Shown here piece after piece: positions 56,787 to 64,000 of a DNA stretch of 64,000 nt. The translations under genes were made by a program, and so were the position numbers. Numbering within the stretch: position 1 is the stretch's first letter; every line of letters begins with the position of its first letter. The stretch covers positions 310,001 through 374,000 of the forward strand of contig JPHH03000012.1 of the NCBI GenBank assembly GCA_000750105.3, given 5' to 3'. A model generated the notes under the pieces. That model was not told the DNA's origin. It ran no database searches and saw only the letters and a program-made list of their open reading frames with translations. Source of the DNA: Tolypocladium sp. Sup5 PDA-1 (lineage: Eukaryota > Ascomycota > Sordariomycetes > Hypocreales > Ophiocordycipitaceae).

Positions 56787-57451
56787 TCAGCGAAACATGT
56801 TCTTGAGACCAGACATCCAAGGTGATTGTGATTGACCGACCTCTCCAGACTCTACGGCGAGGTGCTCGTCGTCGTCTGCCGCACTGTCTGCAGCATCTGC
56901 GATGGTATATTTGAGCGCACGCCCGGGACAGACAGCATGGCGCCCTGCAAGCAAGGGCTCGGTCAGGACTCACCCTCGACGTCACCATCATCGTCCACCT
57001 CGGGCTCCACGTCGCCATCGACGTCAACGTCCTCGTCTTCGTCTTCGTGGACCTCGGGCTCCAGGGACTTCTTGGCGGGGCGTCCCCTCTTGGCCTTGGT
57101 CGTGGGCGTCGCCGCCTCCGCCTCGCTCGCGTCCGACTTGCGAGGCCGTCCGCGCTTGCTAGGGCCAGAGGTTACCTTGGGCGTAGTAGTCACGCCGTTG
57201 GCTTTGGGGACGGGACCCCTCTTCTTCTTGCCGCTGCCCGGGGGACGGCCGCGGGGACGACCAGTGGGGACGTAGGCCTTGGTCTTGGGGTTGTCGCTCT
57301 TGGGGCGGCCGCGGGGACGGCCTGTTGGCACGTAGGCCTTCTTGACGCCGCCGCTGGCGACCTTGGTGCCCTTCTTGGGCCGTCCTGGTCCACGGCGGGT
57401 GGTCGCGGCGGCGGCGTTGTCAGCCTTTGCGTCTTCCTTGGTTCGCGCCAT
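56787..57451 (-). CDS. Five-AT-hook chromatin protein
   Basis: Exons 57451-56974 and 56896-56787; intron 77 nt (GTGAGT..ATCGCAG); 195 residues. AT-hooks bind the minor groove of AT-rich DNA; HMGA-like proteins with several hooks shape chromatin. Seen: five GRP-core hooks in RRGPGRPKKG, TGRPRGRPKS, TGRPRGRPPG, SKRGRPRKS and AKRGRPAKK. Two of them lie in a near-perfect internal repeat of the segment KAYVPTGRPRGRP. The C-terminal third is acidic (EVHEDEDEDVDVDGDVEPEV). Without splicing the frame ends at residue 161 (..GDVEGES). With the intron it continues acidic and ends SGLKNMFR. The spliced form is favoured because the donor is consensus and the new exon keeps the acidic trend, but the second exon is less certain. 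Regulatory targets unknown. Confidence 0.8.
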
Positions 57452-58139
57452 GTCGCGCTGTCAAGTCCCTTGGTGAGAGTGGACGGGGGATGGAAAATCG
57501 AGAAAAATCCCGTTGGCGAGTATGGCGAGTTCTACAGCTCCCGCGATGTAGGTGGAAGGAAGGAGGAGGCAGAGATGGGAAGAGGTGATGAGGCGCACTA
57601 GAAGATGAACCGTGGTGGAAAGTGGAAACGCGTAAATGGCGGGAGCTGCGGTTTAGCGCGTTTCCATAGCGTGACACAATAGATGAACAAGTTGACACGG
57701 GATTATTGGTGAGAGGCTGTGTGTTTCTTTTCATCTGGCCTGTCTCTATTTCGAGCTACGGCGCTGGAGCTCACCTCGGGCCCACGCCGGCTAAGCCCGC
57801 AGCCGCAGCCGGATTACCTAATCTACACCCTCGCCCAACAGACAGCGGCAAGAACTCTAAAACAGGGGAAGGTGCAGGGCCCCCCGGCTGTTTACCCCGG
57901 CAACAGCGGTGACGCCAGTACGAGTAAACAAATGAAGCCAATCCATTCAGATCCGCACCCGCATCCGCAAAACTACTTGCCGACTAATGTATTGCATTCT
58001 TCGCCATCGCCTCCACGAAAGCATCGACGACATCGAGGAGACGTTGCGGACCATGGCTCTCGATGCGCGGTTGATGCCGACCTCGAGCTCGCTTGCCTCT
58101 TCGGCCTCGACACCTTCGCTCCGGTCACGCGATGGAACC
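57452..58139. promoter_or_regulatory. Divergent intergenic promoter region, AT-hook / kinesin
   Basis: A 688 bp gap between divergent starts. The kinesin frame is open from an ATG at 57987, which would add 51 residues; those lack known motifs. No clear element recognised. Confidence 0.4.
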
Positions 58140-59885
58140 ATGCCGATGCTCGCCAGGATGGACGGAGGCGGCAATGTCAGAGTCGTCGTGCGCGTGCGGG
58201 CGTTTCTGCAAAGGGGTATGCTTCTCTGACCCCATGTATTGCTTCGCGCCGCGAAGAAACGGACTGACACTGCTGCAGAGCTTGCGCGGAGGACGCGATG
58301 CCTCATCGACATGGACCCCATCACCCAGGTCACGACTCTGCTGGCGCCGGAAGTCGACGACCTGGAAAGCAGCAAGCCAAAGTCCCGCAAGGTGATTGAT
58401 GACAAGCAGTTCACCTTTGACAACTCCTTCTGGAGCCACAACACAGAGGACCAGCACTATGCGCACCAAGAAGACGTATACAACAGCCTGGGCGAGGAAT
58501 TCCTGGACCACAACTTCGAGGGCTACCACACATGCATATTCGCCTACGGCCAGACCGGCTCTGGCAAGAGCTACACGATGATGGGAACCCCCGACCAGCG
58601 CGGCCTGATTCCGCGCACGTGCGAGGACCTGTTTGAGCGCATAGAGGCGGCCCAGAACGAAGACTCCAACGTCGCATACAACGTCCGCGTCTCGTACTTT
58701 GAAGTCTACAACGAGCACGTGCGGGACCTCCTGGTCCCTGTGGTGCCAAGTGCGGCGCCGCACTACCTCAAGATTCGCGAGTCCCCCACGGAGGGGCCCT
58801 ACGTCAAGGATCTTACCGAGGTGCCGGTTCGCAACATTCACGAGATCATGCGGTACATGAAGATGGGGGACTCGTCCCGGACGACGGCGAGCACCAAGAT
58901 GAACGATACGAGCAGTCGAAGCCACGCCGTCTTCACCATCATGCTCAGGCAGATCCACCACGACATGGAGACGGACGAAACGACGGAGCGCAGCTCGCGA
59001 ATCAGGCTTGTCGACCTGGCGGGAAGCGAGAGGGCCAAGTCGACCGAGGCTACGGGTGCGCGGCTGCGCGAGGGTAGCAACATCAACAAGTCTCTCACCA
59101 CCCTCGGCCGCGTGATTGCCGCGCTGGCCGATCCGAAGCAGCTCCGATCAGGGAAGAGAAAGGACGTCGTGCCGTACCGAGATTCCATCCTGACGTGGCT
59201 TCTGAAGGACTCGCTTGGTGGGAACAGCAAGACGGCCATGATTGCGTGCATTGCTCCGTCAGATTACGAGGAGACACTTTCTACGCTGCGGTACGCCGAC
59301 CAAGCCAAGCGGATCCGCACCCGTGCCGTGGTCAACCAGGACCAAATCTCAACGGCAGAGAGGGATGCCCAGATTGCGGCCATGGCGGAGGAGATTCGCA
59401 TGCTGCAGCTCTCCGTCTCGGACTCGAGGCAGCGGGAGAAGAACGCCAAGGACGCAGAAGAGAGGCTGGAGGAGTACCAGAACCGCGTGGCCCAGATGCA
59501 GCGCATGATGGAGGAGCGCAGCATGGTGGCCGAGAGCAAGATCAAGAAGCTGCAGACGGAGAACGAGGCGCTCAAGCTACACCTCAAGCTCGCCATCGAC
59601 AGCCTCAAGAACCCCATCCCCACCGTCACGGTCAAGTCCCTCGACGGAAAGGGCTTCGGCGAGGAGGAAAAGGAGAATGCGGAGGAAGCGTCCGACGAGT
59701 ATGACGACTACGACGAGGTGTACGACTCGGACAGCACGGCGACGGGCGAGGACGACTTGCAGGAGGAGATGCAGCGGTACCTGATGGACATGGGCAACCT
59801 GAGGAAGCTCATTGGCGGGGACTTGACGCGGTTCAAGGACAATGAGAGCATGCGGATGCCGCTCGGCGTGAGACAGAATGTTTAA
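58140..59885 (+). CDS. Short kinesin-3-like motor protein
   Basis: Exons 58140-58215 and 58279-59885; intron 63 nt, phase 1; 560 residues. A plus-end microtubule motor by family. Seen: NVRVVVRVRAF at the start of the motor, the P-loop GQTGSGKS at 116-123, switch I NDTSSRSH, switch II LVDLAGSER, and the microtubule-binding region (REGSNINKSLTTLGRVIAAL, YRDSILTWLLKDSLGGNSKT). The motor ends near residue 375 and is followed by coiled-coil-like sequence and an acidic tail. The wording resembles Unc104/KIF1 (kinesin-3), but the FHA and PH domains expected of full-length Unc104 are absent. Filamentous ascomycetes carry such a short kinesin-3 relative (N. crassa NKIN3 is the one I recall). Start: ATG at 58140; 58158 and 57987 are alternatives. 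Confidence 0.9.
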
Positions 59886-60330
59886 TCGCGTCGCTGTTCC
59901 TGGCAGACCGCATTGTGGGCAAGACGGGAAGGACGAGGGTCACAGATTGATGCAAGCGCTGGTGTTTGGGAGTGCAACAACTGCTTATTCATGTCACGTA
60001 CTGGATTTGAGCTCTTTACTTTTGTGGTTTTCCGTTTATTTCCCATGTTGCCATGATTTCCTTGTATCATCTAGCCTAAGCCGGGTATCAAGCCCAAGAT
60101 GTGTACAACGCCCGCACTTTGTGCTTTAATTAACCAAAACCATCGATAAACCAAAAACGCCAACCGTCCAACTACTCCTCTCCCCCCAGCCCGCCCAAAC
60201 CGGGTATCAAGCCTCATCCATCCAACTCCTATCCATGGCCCCTTTCCCCCTTTCCTCCCACAGCTCCTACCCTTCCCCCTTTTCAGCGCCTCCCAAAACC
60301 CCTCCTCGTCCCCCATCCCGCACCGCCCAG
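59886..60330. other. Intergenic region, convergent tail-to-tail
   Basis: Holds the 3' ends of the kinesin (+) and of the unrecognised 266-residue gene (-). The middle is T-rich and the right half C-rich. No gene seen. Confidence 0.5.
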
Positions 60331-61131
60331 TCAGTCCTCTGCGCCCGCAGGGTCCAGCGGGATAATGTCCCGCGGGTTGATGTAGGCCACCTCCATGAGG
60401 ACCTCGGGCAGGAAGCGCAGGGTGGGCGAGTCCAGGAGGTCGGTGCCCAGGACCGGACACCCGCGCATGCGAGTGTACCGGTCGTCGCGGAGGTCGACGA
60501 GGCCCTCGATGACGAGGTCGACGAAGCCGTTGTCGCGCAAATAGACGACGCCCGCAACCTCCCAGTCGTCGAGGAGGGTGTTCTCCTGGTACGCTGGGAA
60601 CGGCTCCGTCTCGCCGCCGTCGGAGTCCCCGTCAACGCCCTCGTCCGTCCCAGCAGCGACGTCCTGCCCATCGGCGTCGGCGAGGAAGATTTCGCCGCTG
60701 GGGCGCCACCACATGCGGTTCCAGGACAGTTTGGAAAAGTCGAAGAGGTCCGGGTGCGCGGCCAGCACCGTCGTGGGCCGGCTGCAGGGAACCCTGGCGG
60801 CGTTGTAGTAGCCGAGGCACCAGTCTCGGGCAGCCTGCTGCACGCGGAGGAGGTCCACAAAGGTGTTGCCCGTGTTGAGGTAGTCGAGCAGGATCTCCAG
60901 GCCGATCCGGAAGTACTCCCAGTTGTTGGCGAGCATGACGCTGGGGTGGACGCCGGGGTGCCTCGCGAGGCCGGGGGGAGGTGCCAGGGGCTCGGCGTTG
61001 GCGGGGAGCATGGTACGGGCAGAGTTGGGCTGAACGGGCTGAGCGGGCTGAGCGGGCTCGACGGACTGGGAACGACTTCGGCGAAAAGGGTCTGTCCGCG
61101 AGGACCAGAGGGTGGGCGGCGTGGAAGACAT
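60331..61131 (-). CDS. Unrecognised protein of 266 residues
   Basis: Single exon. The first about 45 residues are Ser/Pro/Gln-rich, with a QPAQPAQPVQ run from a short GGGCTGAGC tandem repeat at about 61027-61055. The rest looks folded: NNWEYFRIGLEILLDYLNTG, QQAARDWCLGYYNAARVPC, FDFSKLSWNRMWWRPSGEIF, LLDDWEVAGVVYLRDNGFVD, LVIEGLVDLRDDRYTRMRGC and LEVLMEVAYINPRDI-type ends. There is no signal peptide, transmembrane segment or catalytic motif I recognise. Codon third positions are strongly G/C, as in neighbouring genes, and the frame is full length with an ATG at 61131, so I consider it real. The W-rich, acidic character hints at a protein-interaction fold, but I assign no function. Confidence 0.7.
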   Translation of the reverse strand: MSSTPPTLWSSRTDPFRRSRSQSVEPAQPAQPVQPNSARTMLPANAEPLAPPPGLARHPGVHPSVMLANNWEYFRIGLEILLDYLNTGNTFVDLLRVQQAARDWCLGYYNAARVPCSRPTTVLAAHPDLFDFSKLSWNRMWWRPSGEIFLADADGQDVAAGTDEGVDGDSDGGETEPFPAYQENTLLDDWEVAGVVYLRDNGFVDLVIEGLVDLRDDRYTRMRGCPVLGTDLLDSPTLRFLPEVLMEVAYINPRDIIPLDPAGAED

Positions 61132-64000
61132 CTCTGCAAAGGGGGCTTGGGTGCTGGGTTACGTATGTGGGTGCCAGGGTGTCTGTGTAAAGAGAAAGAG
61201 AGGGTGTGTGTGTGTGTATAAGTATAACAGACTTGGATAGTCTTTGATGGTAGAAAGAGAAGTGAAGTAATAGAAGCTGGCGGGCGAAGGAGAAAGGAGG
61301 GACTGTCACAGGGAAATCACAGCATCTTATACCAAATCAACAGTTCCGCAATCACTTCTTGGGCACAAGCTTTGCTACTGCCTTGCAAATTTTCCAAGTC
61401 TTGGGCAATAATTCGTCGACTGGCTCCCATATTTCGTCAACTAGGGTTTTCTCGATGCGCCAGAGGAGGCCAATGGGGGGCAGAGTGTACGGTCAAACAC
61501 GACAACAGACGCGAAAGATCACGGTGTAGAAGGCGTATTTTAGAGAGTCAACTCAGCCACGAACCTTACAACGCAGCGTTGTCAGGGGTGAAGGGCAAAA
61601 TTGGTCGTGCGATTGGAAAGTTTACTGTGTAGATGCTAGGTGGACGGGAGGGAACTCGGCGAGTAGCAGCGCGTAGACTAGAATCAAGACGCAAAAAGCT
61701 ACTGAGCATTTGATTGGGCTGAATTAAAACCATGGGAAAGCGTACGGTATTCTTCCATGGCATTTGTGGCCCGACCATCGACGTTTGTATGTACATGCTA
61801 TCGTCAAGCCGGGCAGGATATGTTGCCCATGGCATCGCCAACCCAGCACCCATATACTGACCATCACCCACGGTGAGCCGAGAATTAACATCGAAGCCAA
61901 GGGAAGAATCCGACCTCGTAGATGTTGCTCGTTGCCGGAGGGCAGCCCACGCCACAGTGATGGTGCCGTAAGTGAAGCACCATTTTCCGACTCCCTTATT
62001 TCCTAATTCGGCAACAGAACCTGGCTCTCCCGTGGAATCGTCCCTCCCAAATATTGATTGGACGAAATAAAAAAAGCAGCCAAAGCATAATGCCGTGTCG
62101 AATAAAAAAACGGGACTGCTGCGCTTCTCGTCGCCGTGGGAGTCCCCCTGCTCTGGTACAGGTACTGGAATAAGAGGCGAATTAGTAAACCGGCCACAGA
62201 GTCAGCTTCGGGGTTTGAATTTTCGCTGCGGACGTGGCGTACTATGCTTCCGGCCTCGGATTCGCAAAGGTGGCTCTGCGGCGGTAGAGTTTGCGGGCAT
62301 AGGGCTTGCCTGACGATGGAGGCTTCTAGAATGGCAACAACGCGACTTGACGCGTTTCTGGGGACAACGAAAGAAAAGAAGCAGAAACAGCCGGAGAGGT
62401 GTGCGGAGATTTGTCAAGGTTGAGGTTCGTACAGTAGAATGGATGGGAGACATTACGTGAGGTTGCTGTTTGGGAAAGCAGACACCGGCAAGGGGTAGTG
62501 TCCAACCGGACCTTCTAAACTTGGCCACAACGACTTCTAAGTGAGCGAGGCATTTGAGGGTGTACTTCCTTCCGGTACTCGTGGTTGGTTGGCCAGATTT
62601 AGTCCCATCGTCTCCTCGACTGCTCGTGTCCAGCCAACGCAGGCTTACACAACTTCACGTCAAAACGTCAGTAAACCTCAACCAGGACCTCGTTCACCTC
62701 CACCTACCTGATAGCATGCTGCTGCAACCGAGATGGGTTGTCCATTGCCTTACCCGCATCTGGCTACCGACGACCTCGACACGGTGACTGGAGCCGCACC
62801 GTGCGTTCATGCAACTCACGCCGCAACGAGTTGGCTAACGTTTCCGGAGCTGCTTAGATGGCCAGCTGCCATGTCAAGAAGCATAGCTGAGCAGCCGCAG
62901 ACTGCCAACCTCTGTACCGAATGCGATGGCCCGAGGCGTACTCATCACGACGTGTCGTTGTCATAGCTTCCTCCAGCGACTCGATACACCCGAGCGCCTA
63001 GATACCAATCATTTTGCTCCGCGCCGACGAGAACAAGGCATCTTTTTGTTTCGGCACCGTTGATCGCCCGCTCCAGGGGAAGCAGTGTGTGGTACTCCGT
63101 CTATCCGATTGGTTTTCCGACGGAGAGGGCCACACACCAAGGATATCCCTGCACGTCAACATCTGCAGTCACGGAGTAACTTATATCGAGGCGGATACGG
63201 CCATCTCGAGGCGCCTGGGGCGTTACGGCTTCTCCTGATCGCCCGGTTGGAATGAACTGGACGACTGCAAGTACTCCGTACAGTGCCAGAGGATGTTCGT
63301 CTTACGGGCTACTCGTACCCCACGACAATCACAGCCACGCCTGGCCCCCAGGCCACGGATACCGGCAATGCTGTGCATGCACCAGGGATTCTGGGCCTGT
63401 TTCGTCGCCGCCGTTAATTACTTGGCGACTCAGGGCGCCGGGGGTGGGTTGTACAGGCCAGGGGATGAACCCTCCTCGCTCAGGCACTGCCTAGCTGAAT
63501 GGTGGGTTTCCATGTTTGGGCCCTGTTTCTACTGCTTTGTTGGTCGTGTTGATCGCGTTGGGGGTTCATTTGGTTTGTCAAGGCGCTGCGATTGCCCAAC
63601 GATGGCTTGGGCGTTGCGGCTTTTGGAGAGATGGCGTGGTGTCGATGGAGTTTGTGACTGGCAGACCAGCAACTGCTGCCAGCAAGTGGCGCTGGGATGC
63701 TGGAAATAGAACCAAAAACGGCAATTCAGGGGTAGCCGTGCCGTACCTAGCGGCTGCCCCAACACGTTCCCCCGCCATCCACCATCGCATGGATGATCAC
63801 AGGCTCACAGCCCACCGCCACCACTGTCAATCATTCATTCAATCCCAATCCCATCTCCTTCAAGCCAAGCAACGGCAGTCATCAGCTAGCCCCCCCTGTG
63901 GCGCGTGCGTGCTTCACCATCTCCAGCCTCGGCCTCTGTCCTTCATTGTCCATACATATTGGCATCGCACCTCGTCGACTCTGCCCCTCATACGCAACCA
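61132..64000. other. 2.9 kb region without a recognised gene
   Basis: The left end is the promoter of the minus-strand gene, with a GT repeat at about 61204-61218. The remainder shows only short, overlapping open frames. TACTCCGTAC at 63272-63281 and GTACTCCGTC near 63095 are further copies of the dispersed motif. The last 150 bp are pyrimidine-rich and may be the leader of a plus-strand gene past the window edge. Confidence 0.5.

Noticed and set aside
1..64000. tRNA, rRNA or other structured RNA genes
   Set aside because: I looked for A/B-box and TTCGAAT-like signatures and for rRNA sequence and saw no convincing candidate. A covariance-model scan would be needed to exclude small RNAs.
1..64000. 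Transposable elements, RIP-mutated tracts, CRISPR arrays or a secondary-metabolite cluster
   Set aside because: No transposase, reverse transcriptase, long terminal repeats, AT-rich RIP-like blocks, spaced repeat arrays or core biosynthetic enzymes were seen. The only repeats are short palindromes and small tandem arrays.

Overview
This window is nuclear DNA of a filamentous ascomycete, most likely a Sordariomycete and probably Hypocreales. The evidence is short GT..AG introns (mostly 50-130 nt), no operons, GC-rich coding regions, fungal gene families (short fungal rhodopsin-like 7TM protein, fungal importin alpha, POT1, UreD, MET12-type MTHFR) and dispersed TACGGAGTA / GGTACCTA palindromic motifs in the intergenic DNA. 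The order assignment is inference; nothing in the window names a species.

Layout. 0-9 kb: the 3' end of an unrecognised nuclear protein, a MET12-type methylenetetrahydrofolate reductase (-), mitochondrial leucyl-tRNA synthetase (+) and a cystinosin-like PQ-loop transporter (-). 9-19 kb: a small F-box/2EXR-like protein (+), the mitochondrial aspartate/glutamate carrier with EF-hands (-), a decayed Fic-domain pseudogene (+) and a B-type cyclin (-). 18.6-24.5 kb: a 5.9 kb gene-poor stretch. 24.5-36.5 kb: a putative transcription factor with a C-terminal Zn cluster (+), a monocarboxylate-type MFS transporter (+) facing a kynurenine formamidase (-), a 3.4 kb gene-poor stretch and a rhodopsin-like 7TM receptor (+). 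37.6-61 kb is gene-dense: RNA polymerase III subunit RPC4 (-), urease accessory protein UreD (-), cohesin SCC3 (+), telomere protein POT1 (-), importin alpha (+), a DEVH RNA helicase (+), aprataxin HNT3 (+), a five-AT-hook protein (-), a short kinesin-3-like motor (+) and an unrecognised protein (-). The last 2.9 kb shows no gene.

The 41-58 kb block contains several genes for chromosome maintenance (cohesin, telomere capping, adenylate removal from DNA ends, an AT-hook chromatin protein, the nuclear import receptor). They are arranged as divergent and convergent pairs. This looks like ordinary mixing of housekeeping genes, not a dedicated cluster.

I did not find a new defence, mobile or biosynthetic system. 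The least ordinary items are the broken Fic gene with a substituted active-site motif, the dispersed TACGGA palindromes and tandem arrays, a four-copy degenerate repeat directly after the MFS stop codon, and a possible zinc-finger remnant inside the 5.9 kb gene-poor stretch. Exon boundaries were worked out by hand from splice consensus, reading phase and family motifs. No searches were run.
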